NCBI RefSeq assembly: GCF_938030755.1
Contig: NZ_CALHIF010000017.1
Coordinates: 1-44,014, forward strand
Length of the DNA stretch: 44,014 nt
DNA from: an uncultured Granulicatella sp.
GTDB lineage: Bacteria; Bacillota; Bacilli; Lactobacillales; Aerococcaceae
Direction: 5' to 3'
Below are positions 9,144-17,231 of the stretch, piece by piece. Position 1 is the first letter of the stretch. Each line of letters begins with the position of its first letter. A model generated the notes under the pieces. The model was not told the origin of the DNA and did not search any database. It saw only the letters and a list, made by a program, of their open reading frames with translations. The position numbers and the translations under genes were made by a program.

Positions 9144-10403
9144 TTATTCTTCAATCATCGTAATATCAGCACCTAGAGCTTGAAGTTTCTCAACAATATT
9201 TGAATAACCTCTAAGAATATGTTCAATATTAGAAATCTTAGTCGTTCCTTCAGCCATTAATCCCGCGACTACAAGTCCAGCTCCAGCACGAAGATCACTT
9301 GCAGCAACTTCTGCACCTACTAGAGGCGTTGGTCCTTCAAATGTAATAATATCTTCAATCACTTTTCCATGGGCTCCCATACGATTTAATTCTGGAACAT
9401 GCCCAACACGTTTTGGATAAATGGTATCTACAATCATTGCAGTCCCATGTGCTTTCATAAATAATGGAGTAATCGTTTGTTGCAAGTCTGTAGCAAATCC
9501 TGGATACGGCATGGTTTTAATATTCACTGCCTTAAGATTTGTAGAAGGATAAACATAGATATCATCCTCTCCAACTTCCATCTTGACGCCCATCTCATCC
9601 ATCTTTGCAATGAGACTTTCTAAGTGTTCAAAAATTACGTTTTTAACGCGAACTCCTTCTCCAACTGCTGCGGCAACTGATAAATAAGTTCCTGCTTCAA
9701 TGCGGTCAGGGATAATTGTATGACTACATCCGTGGAGTTTTTCTACTCCTTCCACACGAATCATACTTGTTCCTGCCCCTTTAATATTAGCACCCATTTT
9801 ATTTAACAGTGTCACTACATCGATAATCTCAGGTTCACGAGCAGCGTTCTCAATAATCGTTTTTCCTTTAGCACGAACAGCGGCTAATAAAACGTTAATG
9901 GTTGCCCCTACAGAAACAACGTCCATATAAATTTTTGTTCCTACTAGACCTTCTTCATCGGTTGATAAATAGATAGCCCCATCATGATCTACTACATTGG
10001 CACCTAAAGCTTTGAATCCTTTTAAATGTTGATCGATTGGTCGTGGTCCTAAGAAACACCCGCCAGGAAGTCCTACCACACCTTCTCCAAACTTCGCAAG
10101 AGTTGCTCCCATAAAATAATAAGAAGCTCTCATACTTTGGATTTTTCCTTTTGGCATTGGGATGGATTTCATTTCTGTTGGATCAATGGTTAATGTTCCA
10201 TCTACAAATTCTGTTTTCACGTTAAAATCATTTAAAATTTCAATTAATGCAGCAACATCTTGGATGTCAGGCACCCCTTCTAATACTACTGGTTCTTCGG
10301 CGATAATAGCAGCCGGAATTAAAGCTACTGTACTATTTTTTGCTCCACTAATGGTCACTTCACCTTTTAGCGGTTTACCACCGTTAATGACTAATTTTCT
10401 CAT
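9144..10403 (-). CDS. murA: UDP-N-acetylglucosamine 1-carboxyvinyltransferase
   Basis: 419 residues, normal length. The catalytic cysteine is in GGCFLGPRPIDQHLKG near residue 117; KNSTVALIPA near residue 22 holds the conserved Lys-Asn pair; the C-terminal RAGAGLVVAGL segment is also present. It catalyses the first committed step of peptidoglycan synthesis (transfer of enolpyruvate from PEP) and is the target of fosfomycin, which attacks this cysteine. Firmicutes often carry two paralogues; the one next to rho corresponds to MurZ/MurAB of Bacillus-type genomes, so it may be called murZ. It is divergent from birA and followed closely by rho. Confidence 0.95.
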   Translation of the reverse strand: MRKLVINGGKPLKGEVTISGAKNSTVALIPAAIIAEEPVVLEGVPDIQDVAALIEILNDFNVKTEFVDGTLTIDPTEMKSIPMPKGKIQSMRASYYFMGATLAKFGEGVVGLPGGCFLGPRPIDQHLKGFKALGANVVDHDGAIYLSTDEEGLVGTKIYMDVVSVGATINVLLAAVRAKGKTIIENAAREPEIIDVVTLLNKMGANIKGAGTSMIRVEGVEKLHGCSHTIIPDRIEAGTYLSVAAAVGEGVRVKNVIFEHLESLIAKMDEMGVKMEVGEDDIYVYPSTNLKAVNIKTMPYPGFATDLQQTITPLFMKAHGTAMIVDTIYPKRVGHVPELNRMGAHGKVIEDIITFEGPTPLVGAEVAASDLRAGAGLVVAGLMAEGTTKISNIEHILRGYSNIVEKLQALGADITMIEE

Positions 10404-10435
10404 ACTAAAATTCCTTTCACTAAATCTTCTCAGTT

Positions 10436-10441
10436 ATTATA
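10436..10441 (-). promoter_or_regulatory. murA promoter, extended -10
   Basis: TGGTATAAT on the minus strand is a consensus extended -10 about 33 nt before the murA start codon. The -35 region is weak. Confidence 0.5.
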
Positions 10442-10486
10442 CCATGTTCCTATAAGAATCTGCTATATTTTAAACGTCCGTCGCTA

Positions 10487-10518
10487 TTGTTAACCTTCGA
10501 AAATTTGTTAGTTGACAA
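10487..10518. promoter_or_regulatory. BirA operator (biotin box)
   Basis: TTGTTAACC at 10487-10495 and AGTTGACAA at 10510-10518 form an imperfect dyad with a 14-nt spacer, matching the Firmicutes BirA site (TTGTTAACC, about 14-15 nt, GGTTAACAA). The right half contains the -35 box of birA-bioY, so bound BirA-biotinyl-AMP would block that promoter. The site is about 45 bp from the murA -10 element and probably does not control murA. Confidence 0.75.
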
Positions 10519-10539
10519 TCGGATTAAATCTGTTACACT
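10512..10539 (+). promoter_or_regulatory. birA-bioY promoter
   Basis: TTGACA at 10512-10517 and TACACT at 10534-10539 with 16-bp spacing, about 34 bp before the start codon and overlapping the biotin operator. Confidence 0.65.
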
Positions 10540-10572
10540 TAAAAACATGAATATTGACGAAAGGAGGCCATT

Positions 10573-11565
10573 ATGAGTACTAAACAGGAAGTTTTACGAC
10601 TATTATATAGCACCGTAGACAAACCCCTTTCTGGACAAGATATCGCTGACCATTTGAATCTTTCTCGAACCGCAGTGTGGAAAGCCATTCAGCAATTAAA
10701 GAAAGACGGTTACGAAATTACCTCAAGCACAAAAGTAGGTTATCAATTATCCAGACAGACGGATTTGTTAACCCTTGAAGGCATTCGAACTCATCTAGGT
10801 GAACATTTACAAGATTGGGATATTCAAGTCTTTGAGACAACTACTTCAACCAATGATTTAGCTAAAAACTATGGCGCTTCAGGGGCAAGAGTTCCCACCT
10901 TCTTTATTGCAGAAGAGCAAACAGCTGGACGTGGCCGTCTAGGAAGAACCTTCCTCTCACCTCCCAAATCTGGTTTATACATGAGTATCTGTATTTTTCC
11001 AGAAGGTGACTTGGATAGCATTTCATTAATCACTTGCGCTACAGCAGTTGCTGCAACGCGTGCAGTAGAATATTTCATTCATGAAACAGTTGGAATTAAA
11101 TGGGTGAACGACCTCTACTATCATGATAAAAAAATCGCTGGTATTTTAACAGAGGCTGTAACGAATATCGAAGCTCAAAGGGTGGATGCGTTGATTGTTG
11201 GCATGGGAATTAATTTGCATATCGACGACGCCATTATTCCAGAGGACTTAAAACCGATTATCGGCTCCCTCTTTTCTCCGCAAGAGATTCCAAAAAATTT
11301 CAGCCGCAACGAATTTGTAGCTCGTTTCCTTAAAGAATGGAATCAATGCTACGAGGACATCAATTCTGGTAAACGCGACTTCATGGGAGAGTATAAAACT
11401 CATTCGATTATTGTCGGGAAAAAAATCAATGTCCTTAGCGGTATGAAAACATATCCTGCCACCGCAAAAAGCGTGGACAATAACGGTCATCTCATCGTCC
11501 AAACAGACGATGGATCGATTCATTCATTATCATATGGTGAAGTAAGTATTCGCCCTCAATCATAA
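10573..11565 (+). CDS. birA: Bifunctional biotin protein ligase / biotin operon repressor
   Basis: 330 residues with an N-terminal winged helix (about 5-62; SGQDIADHLNLSRTAVWKAIQQLKKDGYEI), so this is the regulatory two-domain class. The ligase domain has TTSTNDLAK near residue 90, the biotinyl-AMP loop GRGRLGRTFLSPP near residue 119, and KWVNDLYYHDKKIAGIL near residue 176. It attaches biotin to carboxylase subunits and, when biotin is plentiful, represses biotin genes. AAAGGAGG stands 7 nt before the ATG. It is followed by bioY after 20 bp and preceded by a biotin box, so it probably represses itself together with biotin uptake. Confidence 0.95.
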   Translation: MSTKQEVLRLLYSTVDKPLSGQDIADHLNLSRTAVWKAIQQLKKDGYEITSSTKVGYQLSRQTDLLTLEGIRTHLGEHLQDWDIQVFETTTSTNDLAKNYGASGARVPTFFIAEEQTAGRGRLGRTFLSPPKSGLYMSICIFPEGDLDSISLITCATAVAATRAVEYFIHETVGIKWVNDLYYHDKKIAGILTEAVTNIEAQRVDALIVGMGINLHIDDAIIPEDLKPIIGSLFSPQEIPKNFSRNEFVARFLKEWNQCYEDINSGKRDFMGEYKTHSIIVGKKINVLSGMKTYPATAKSVDNNGHLIVQTDDGSIHSLSYGEVSIRPQS

Positions 11566-11585
11566 AATGTTAGGAGAGTTTTATT

Positions 11586-12113
11586 ATGAAAAAAATTTCA
11601 ATCAAATATATTGTATTAGCTGCCCTTTTTGGCGCCCTTTGCTATGTATCTAGCTTCTTAAAAATTCCAATTGGGTCAGTCCCTTTTACTGCTCAAACTG
11701 CAGCAGTTCTTTTATCGGCATTAATCCTGCCACCATTTGCAGCCTTTGCTTCTCAATTTATTCATTTCTTACTCATCTTCTTATTAGGAAGTGGTACAGC
11801 ATTATTCATTGCACCATCATTTGGTTTTATTATTGGATTTATCGTAGCGGCTCCAATCGTTTCATTTTTAGCACGTCGCTTTAACAATTTTGTAGGCTTT
11901 ATTATCGCAGCTCTTGTTGGAGAAGTTATCTTTTATGCCTTTGGAATTCCGTTTATGACCTATGTATTAACAGGATTACAAGGAAAGAACTTTGATCTTC
12001 AACAAATTTTAGGATTCGGATTATATCCATTTATTCTTCCTGACTTAGGGAAATTAGTCATTGCGGTGTTTATTGCCGACCGCCTTAAAAAACAGTTTAA
12101 AGGATTTATCTAA
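11586..12113 (+). CDS. bioY: Biotin ECF transporter substrate-binding subunit BioY
   Basis: 175 residues with six predicted membrane helices and the BioY signature (GALCYVSSFLKIPIGSVPFTAQT near residues 16-38; a Phe/Gly-rich centre; ILPDLGKLVIAVFIADRL at the C-terminus). BioY is the S-component that binds biotin and uses the shared ECF ATPases and EcfT, which are not in this window. There is no biotin synthesis gene here, which suits a biotin scavenger. It is co-transcribed with birA and ends at a strong hairpin terminator. Confidence 0.93.
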   Translation: MKKISIKYIVLAALFGALCYVSSFLKIPIGSVPFTAQTAAVLLSALILPPFAAFASQFIHFLLIFLLGSGTALFIAPSFGFIIGFIVAAPIVSFLARRFNNFVGFIIAALVGEVIFYAFGIPFMTYVLTGLQGKNFDLQQILGFGLYPFILPDLGKLVIAVFIADRLKKQFKGFI

Positions 12114-12142
12114 GCGAATACTCTTTCAAAAGTCTATTCCAC

Positions 12143-12179
12143 AAAAAATAAGCTAGGCTTAATGCCTAGCTTATTTTTT
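12143..12179. terminator. Bidirectional terminator between bioY and the EIIA unit
   Basis: AAAAAATAAGCTAGGC and GCCTAGCTTATTTTTT form a perfect 16-bp dyad with a 5-nt loop. It can serve bioY on the plus strand and the small membrane gene on the minus strand. Confidence 0.9.
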
Positions 12180-12190
12180 TAGAATTCTAA

Positions 12191-12349
12191 TTACTCCCAG
12201 AAATTAACTCCTAGTACATTACCTAAGAATGCAAAACCGATTCCGACAACTAATAGTAGAACGATACAACGTAAAGGCGTCCATTTTTTACACGCTAATA
12301 AGTAGTATAGTCGCACAGTAATTTCTATTTCTCTGAAATTAAATTCCAT
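12191..12349 (-). CDS. Small membrane protein (52 residues) coupled to EIIA
   Basis: ATG at 12349 and TAA at 12191 encode 52 residues: a charged N-terminus (MEFNFREIEITVRLYYLL), a short basic stretch, then one hydrophobic segment (CIVLLLVVGIGFAFLGNVLG) and a short tail ending NFWE. The start codon overlaps the EIIA stop by 11 bp, and AAGGA lies 4 nt upstream, so translation is probably coupled. The terminator follows 11 nt after the stop codon, as expected for the last gene of a unit. I do not recognise the family; the position suggests a partner of the EIIA protein, which is inference. Confidence 0.6.
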   Translation of the reverse strand: MEFNFREIEITVRLYYLLACKKWTPLRCIVLLLVVGIGFAFLGNVLGVNFWE

Positions 12350-12779
12350 CTATTCCTTCTTCAAGCACTTCATTATGAGGTGTTGGGAGACTCACCCGTT
12401 GAATAGCTTCTCGACCTGCTGCTAAACTTTGAGTCAATACTTCTTGAGCGCTTGAAGCGAACTCGCGTAACATCGCTATTTCAATTAACATTGGTAAGTT
12501 TGTACCTACGACAACCTCAACATTTTCGAAATCCATTGAAGCTACCACTGCTGATTTGAAAGGACTTCCTCCTAAAAGGTCAGCAAATACAACAATTCCT
12601 TCTGTTTTCTCTTGCAACTCTTTCATAGCATCTCTTAGATTATTTTCAAGAGTTTCTATTGAATCGCTTTCTAAAAAAGGCACTACTTTATATGCAGTTT
12701 GTTTTCCTGCAATCATTTCTAAAGCATGTCCTACTCCAATTGCAAACTCCCCATGTCCTGTAAGAATTAACCCTATCAT
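12339..12779 (-). CDS. PTS mannose-family EIIA protein
   Basis: 146 residues; the EIIA-Man fold is shown by MIGLILTGHGEFAIG with the phospho-acceptor His9, the FADLLGGSPFKSA segment near residue 67 and GTNLPMLIE near residue 92. It would take phosphate from HPr and pass it to a cognate EIIB. No mannose-family EIIB, EIIC or EIID is encoded in the window, so it is an orphan here. It lies downstream of fucO but behind a hairpin and has its own promoter, so it may be a separate unit. AGGAGGAAATAG directly precedes the ATG. Its sugar, or a purely regulatory role, cannot be decided. Confidence 0.85.
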   Translation of the reverse strand: MIGLILTGHGEFAIGVGHALEMIAGKQTAYKVVPFLESDSIETLENNLRDAMKELQEKTEGIVVFADLLGGSPFKSAVVASMDFENVEVVVGTNLPMLIEIAMLREFASSAQEVLTQSLAAGREAIQRVSLPTPHNEVLEEGIDGI

Positions 12780-12811
12780 TCTATTTCCTCCTATTTTTGT
12801 TCTACATCTTA

Positions 12812-12840
12812 ATACTAGACCAGCTAAACTGAAATTTCAA
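12812..12840 (-). promoter_or_regulatory. Promoter of the mannose-type EIIA unit
   Basis: TTGAAA (12835-12840) and TAGTAT (12812-12817) on the minus strand with 17-bp spacing, about 32 nt before the start codon. Confidence 0.55.
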
Positions 12841-12846
12841 GCGCAA

Positions 12847-12860
12847 TTTATGCGTTTTCA
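12847..12860 (-). promoter_or_regulatory. Candidate cre (CcpA) site
   Basis: TGAAAACGCATAAA on the minus strand matches the cre consensus TGWNANCGNTNWCA at 8 of 10 defined positions and lies just upstream of the -35 box. Such matches can occur by chance. Confidence 0.3.
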
Positions 12861-12886
12861 TAAATTCTTATCCAGAAATAAATAAG

Positions 12887-12921
12887 GAGTATTGTCCAAA
12901 TATTGGGGGGGACAATACTCC
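12887..12921 (-). terminator. Hairpin terminator after fucO
   Basis: GGAGTATTGTCC and GGACAATACTCC form a perfect 12-bp stem 36 nt after the fucO stop, followed on the minus strand by TTATTTATTT. The U tract is interrupted, so some read-through into the EIIA gene is possible. Confidence 0.65.
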
Positions 12922-12957
12922 ACGGTCTAAAAGCTATACGAATTTTTATTTTATCGA

Positions 12958-14109
12958 TTAGAACAATTCTTTGTAGAAAGCAATTGTTTCTTCTAATGTT
13001 GGCATGAATGGGTTACCTGGTGCACAAGCATCGATTAACGCATTCTTAGATAGATATTCGAAGTCGAAGTCTTTTTCTTCAATTCCTAATTCAGTTAATT
13101 TCTTAGGAATACCAACTGTTTCAGAAAGAGTTTCGATTTCTTTGATCGCATATGCTGCACATTCTTCGTCTGATTTACCTTCAGTTTGTAAACCTAAAGC
13201 TTTTGCAACATCACGGAATGCAGCTGGAACACGTTTTGCATTTTCGCGTTCGATAACTGGTAATAACATCGCACAGCATACACCGTGTGGAAGTTTGTAA
13301 ACAGCACCTAATTGGTGAGCCATTGAGTGAACATAACCAAGTCCAGCGTTGTTGAATGACATACCGCCTAAGAAGATTGCGTTCACCATACCTTCACGAG
13401 CTTCGATGTCATGACCATCTTTAACAGCACGTGGTAAGTATTCTTTAATTAATTCAATTGCTCCAATTGATAATTTCTTAGTAACGCCGTAAGCACCTGG
13501 AGTTACTAAAGCTTCAACCGCGTGAGTTAAAGCATCCATACCTGTTGCAGCAGTTAATGCTGCTGGTTTAGATACCATTAATTCAGGGTCATTTACAGAG
13601 ATTAAAGCTAGGCTGTTTTTATCAACCATTACCATTTTAACTTTTCTTTCTTCGTCTGTAATTACATAGTTGATTGTAATTTCAGCAGAAGTACCTGCAG
13701 TTGTATTGATTGCTACAACTGGTAAGCCTTTTTTAGCAGATTTGTGTAATCCTTCGTAGTCTTGTGGTTTACCACCGTTTGTTGCAATGATTGAAATACA
13801 GCTTGCACAGTCTTGAGGTGATCCCCCACCTAAACTGATAATGAAGTCACAGTTGTGTTCTTTAACTGCAGCAACCCCATCATTAACGTTTTTACAAGTT
13901 GGGTTTGGCTCTACGTCAGAGTAAACTACAAAGTCCACACCTGCTTCTTTTAAAGGTCCTGTTACTTTGGGAAGAATATCACTTGATTCGATAAATTTAT
14001 CCGTTACTAAAAGAGCTTTATGATATCCTAGATCTTTTACGTAAGGTCCAATTTCTTTAACGACTCCTCTTCCAATCAAGTTAATTGCTGGTACATAAAA
14101 TGTTGACAT
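12958..14109 (-). CDS. fucO: Lactaldehyde reductase / 1,2-propanediol oxidoreductase
   Basis: 383 residues, full length for the iron-dependent alcohol dehydrogenase family. Visible motifs are GGGSPQDCAS for NAD binding near residue 98, the TTAGTSAEIT segment near 141, and the metal-binding DALTHAVEAL and HSMAHQLGAVYKLPHG regions with conserved histidines. FucO reduces L-lactaldehyde from fuculose-1-phosphate cleavage to 1,2-propanediol and so regenerates NAD+ during fermentation. It is the last gene of the fucose operon, after fucU and before a hairpin. Assignment within the family is supported by context. Confidence 0.92.
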   Translation of the reverse strand: MSTFYVPAINLIGRGVVKEIGPYVKDLGYHKALLVTDKFIESSDILPKVTGPLKEAGVDFVVYSDVEPNPTCKNVNDGVAAVKEHNCDFIISLGGGSPQDCASCISIIATNGGKPQDYEGLHKSAKKGLPVVAINTTAGTSAEITINYVITDEERKVKMVMVDKNSLALISVNDPELMVSKPAALTAATGMDALTHAVEALVTPGAYGVTKKLSIGAIELIKEYLPRAVKDGHDIEAREGMVNAIFLGGMSFNNAGLGYVHSMAHQLGAVYKLPHGVCCAMLLPVIERENAKRVPAAFRDVAKALGLQTEGKSDEECAAYAIKEIETLSETVGIPKKLTELGIEEKDFDFEYLSKNALIDACAPGNPFMPTLEETIAFYKELF

Positions 14110-14134
14110 AATTTTTCTCTCCTAACTAGTAAAT

Positions 14135-14557
14135 TTATAAAACACCTTTTTTCAAGATGATATTTCCGTACAAGGCACTTTCTCCTGTTTGAATCACAAG
14201 ATAAGCGTCTTTTGCTTGTTCGTAAAACTCAAATCGTTCGAACTCTTTAATGGCTGCTCCTGGGTGATTTTCTTCTAAGAGACGTTTATATTCGTCCCAA
14301 ATCACTGGAACTGTCGGATCTCCCGGAACGACTTGCATTAGTCCTGCTTGATATGAGCTGTAAGTATCTAATGGTAATACTTGTAGAATTGCTTCTAAAG
14401 CTACAGGAACACCATGGCCATCCATACGAATCACTCGTTGCCCGATACGATGAGCTGGGAAGTTTGCATCCGCAAGCACCAATTCATCTCCATGTCCCAT
14501 TTCCATTAAATATTTCACAAGTTCTGGGCTTAAAATTTTAGGAATTTGTTTTAACAT
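14135..14557 (-). CDS. fucU: L-fucose mutarotase
   Basis: 140 residues of the RbsD/FucU family (MLKQIPKILSPELVKYLMEMGHGDELVLADANFPA), with the catalytic histidine region MGHGDE near residue 22 and the YGNIILKKGVL C-terminus. It converts between the anomers of L-fucose so that imported sugar reaches the form used by the isomerase. Its ATG overlaps the kinase stop codon (TAATG), showing tight coupling. The family also contains ribose pyranases (RbsD), but the neighbours point to fucose. Confidence 0.93.
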   Translation of the reverse strand: MLKQIPKILSPELVKYLMEMGHGDELVLADANFPAHRIGQRVIRMDGHGVPVALEAILQVLPLDTYSSYQAGLMQVVPGDPTVPVIWDEYKRLLEENHPGAAIKEFERFEFYEQAKDAYLVIQTGESALYGNIILKKGVL

Positions 14558-16041
14558 TACTGAATTCCTCTCTTCACTTTATTGAATTTCAAGCGAATTT
14601 CTTCCAAATCTGCAACTGTACGACTTTCGTAACGAGTCACTGGTTCAGAAGCTTTAATAATCTCTTGAGCTTCTTTGCGACTACTAATAATTCCAAGAGT
14701 AAGCATTTGTGAAAGGATATTTCCAAGCGCACTTGCTTCAATCGGACCAGTAATCACTGTTCGACCTGTAAAGTCAGCTGTTAACTGGCATAGAAGTTTG
14801 TTTTGAATTCCTCCGCCGACCATTTGAACAGTTGTCATTTCTTGTTTCGTCAATTCTTCTAATTGATTAATCGTTTCAAGATAAGTTAAAGCTAAACTTT
14901 CTAAAACGACACGAACAAGATGCCCTTTCGTTTGTGGAACAACTTGTCCACTTACTTTACACCATTCTTTAATTTTCGATTCCATGTCTCCAGGTGAAGC
15001 AAAAATTGGATCGTTTGGATGAATCCATGTTTGGTTGTCTGTTACTGCTTCGGCTAATGTGACCATTTCTCCAAAGCCAACTTCTTCCCCTTGTAAACGC
15101 CAGTCTCGTTGTAATTCTTGAATAATCCACATTCCAGTTGTGTTTTGTAAGAGTCTATATTTACCATCAAAACATCCTTCATTTGTTAATCCTGATGCAA
15201 ATGCTTCCTCTGTAACAACTGGTTCTTCAGATTCAGTTCCTACTAATGACCAAGTTCCGCATGAAATAAAGACTGTGCCTTTTTCCTTCTCATATGGAAT
15301 CGCTAGCACCGCAGCAGCTGTATCGTGTCCAGCCCCTGCAATGACGTCAAATGAATCTACTTTCAGCTGTTGTGTAATGCGTGGTGATAATTGTCTTAAC
15401 ACCGCACCATTTTTCACTGGATTTGTGAACCATTTACGTGGAATATCTAATCGTTCAAACACTTCTTCAGAAAAATCTTGTGTGAAGATATCCAACAATC
15501 CACTCGTACTTGCAATCGTGTATTCATTTGAAAGCACACCTGAAAGTAAGTAGTTAATCATATCTGGAATAAACAACACACGTTGAACGATATTTTTAAG
15601 TTGTGGTTTCTCTTGCAAATCTGAATAGATTTGTAAGACCGTATTAATGGTTGCAGGCTGCACACCTGTCTTTTGGAATAATTTTTTCTTCGAGATAGTG
15701 TTATAAAATGACTCCTCATATCGACCCATTCGGTTATCTCTGTAACAATGTGGTTGATAGAGCAAATCTCCATTTTGATCTAGATAGGCATAGTCTACTC
15801 CCCATGTATCAACAGAGATGGAACGAATCGGAATCGAATCTTTGGAAGCCTTCTTGATTCCTTGCTTAATTTCTCCAAACAAGTGCAACAAATTCCAATA
15901 CAAACCATCATTAAGATTCACCGGTTCGTTTTTGAACCGGTGAACCTCTGATAATTGGAGGGAGTGTCCGTCATAAATCGCCTGCATAACACGTCCTGAA
16001 CTTGCACCTAAATCAATGGCTAATAATTTAATCAAGCTCAT
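14557..16041 (-). CDS. fucK: L-fuculokinase of the rhamnulokinase-like FGGY type
   Basis: 494 residues with both FGGY kinase halves. The N-terminal phosphate motif is LLAIDLGASSGRVMQAI (residues 6-22); SVDTWGVDYAYLD lies near residue 77; the second ATPase part has AGAGHDTAAAVLAIP near 237, CGTWSLVGTE near 261 and QMVGGGIQNKLLCQLTAD near 400. It is closer in pattern to RhaB than to enterobacterial FucK. All neighbours belong to fucose and none to rhamnose metabolism (no rhaA or rhaD), so L-fuculose is the likely substrate, giving fuculose-1-phosphate. It overlaps fucU by one base. Confidence 0.85.
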   Translation of the reverse strand: MSLIKLLAIDLGASSGRVMQAIYDGHSLQLSEVHRFKNEPVNLNDGLYWNLLHLFGEIKQGIKKASKDSIPIRSISVDTWGVDYAYLDQNGDLLYQPHCYRDNRMGRYEESFYNTISKKKLFQKTGVQPATINTVLQIYSDLQEKPQLKNIVQRVLFIPDMINYLLSGVLSNEYTIASTSGLLDIFTQDFSEEVFERLDIPRKWFTNPVKNGAVLRQLSPRITQQLKVDSFDVIAGAGHDTAAAVLAIPYEKEKGTVFISCGTWSLVGTESEEPVVTEEAFASGLTNEGCFDGKYRLLQNTTGMWIIQELQRDWRLQGEEVGFGEMVTLAEAVTDNQTWIHPNDPIFASPGDMESKIKEWCKVSGQVVPQTKGHLVRVVLESLALTYLETINQLEELTKQEMTTVQMVGGGIQNKLLCQLTADFTGRTVITGPIEASALGNILSQMLTLGIISSRKEAQEIIKASEPVTRYESRTVADLEEIRLKFNKVKRGIQ

Positions 16042-16071
16042 GTTTTCTCCTCCATTACTAATCCCTATTTT

Positions 16072-17154
16072 TTATTCGTATAGTAAAGCTTTGATTTCAT
16101 CGCTATCGATGTTCTTAGCGTCATACCATTTAGAACCAGTATCCACATCTTTAACTGTTTCACCTTTAGCTGCTGCAATTGCTAATTTAACAGCTTGGTA
16201 CCCAATTTGAACTGGGTCTTGAGTTACAGAACCAACGAAGATTCCTTTACGGATAGCATCTTGTTGTAATGCACCTGAGTCGAACCCAACAGCTAAGATC
16301 TTGTCTGCGCCAAGTTTAGATTCTTTGAAACCGCCGTTAGCATTGATGATTGCTTTTGCAGCGAATTCGTTAGAACCATAGATTGCGATAGTGTCTTCTT
16401 TTTCAAGAACTGTAGAAGCTTCAGTTTTACCTGCAGCATCATCAACTTGTGCTGGAACACGAACTTCGATAACGACTTTAGCATCTGCTTCATTTACATC
16501 GTTTTTGAATTTGTCATGTCCAGTTACAGCGGTTTTAATACCTTTTTTATTTAATAATTCAACCATTTTATCAATGAAACCTTTTGTTCTTTGAGTGATT
16601 GAAAGTGAGTTCACTTCTTGAGAAACAACACCGATACGAACAGGAGTATCACCAATTTTCTTTTCGATTAGAGGGAACATATGTTCTGCTGCATTTCCTC
16701 CAGCAGCATGGTTATCTGTAGAAGCAGTCGCTTTAATTGCTCCTTCTGGTGCCCCTGGAACCCCTGAGTCAAATCCAATAATAGGAATATTTTTAGATTG
16801 TGCTTGTTTAATCGCATCTAATTCTGCCTCTGTATCTAATGCAGCTAAAGCGATTGCTTTTGGATTTTTGTTAATCGCGTTATTTAATTGTTCCAATTGT
16901 TCTGCAATAGCTGTTTCATTTTGAGGTCCTACGAATGTAAGTTTAGCCCCAAATTCTTGAGCTGCTTTTTCAGCACCTTTGTTAACAGCTTTCCAGAAGT
17001 CATGTTGGAAACCTTTTGCGATCACTTCTACTTTGAAGTCGCCGCTTGATTGAGTTTTTCCACCATCAGCATTTGATTTATTTGATGTACATCCTGCTAA
17101 TAATGCAGAAGCACAAGCTAGAGTTGCAATAGCATATTTGAATGACTTTTTCAT
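16072..17154 (-). CDS. Sugar ABC transporter substrate-binding lipoprotein (RbsB type)
   Basis: 360 residues from the ATG at 17154, with AAAGGAG upstream; a longer open frame begins at 17229 but lacks this site. The lipoprotein signal peptide ends in the lipobox LLAGC (cysteine near residue 22), followed by a Ser/Asn/Lys linker and a periplasmic-binding-protein domain (VIAKGFQHDFWKAVNKGAEKAA; IALAALDTEAELDAIKQAQ; IIGFDSG). It would bind sugar outside the membrane and deliver it to the permease encoded upstream. Placement between the permease and fuculokinase genes makes L-fucose the most likely ligand. A 77-bp gap separates it from the permease gene, the largest internal gap of the operon. 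Confidence 0.88.
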   Translation of the reverse strand: MKKSFKYAIATLACASALLAGCTSNKSNADGGKTQSSGDFKVEVIAKGFQHDFWKAVNKGAEKAAQEFGAKLTFVGPQNETAIAEQLEQLNNAINKNPKAIALAALDTEAELDAIKQAQSKNIPIIGFDSGVPGAPEGAIKATASTDNHAAGGNAAEHMFPLIEKKIGDTPVRIGVVSQEVNSLSITQRTKGFIDKMVELLNKKGIKTAVTGHDKFKNDVNEADAKVVIEVRVPAQVDDAAGKTEASTVLEKEDTIAIYGSNEFAAKAIINANGGFKESKLGADKILAVGFDSGALQQDAIRKGIFVGSVTQDPVQIGYQAVKLAIAAAKGETVKDVDTGSKWYDAKNIDSDEIKALLYE

Positions 17155-17231
17155 AATGTTTTCTCCTTTATATGTCCTTTTTGATCCTTCTAAGAAGGAG
17201 TCTTTCCAACTCATTGTGTACAATATCAAAC

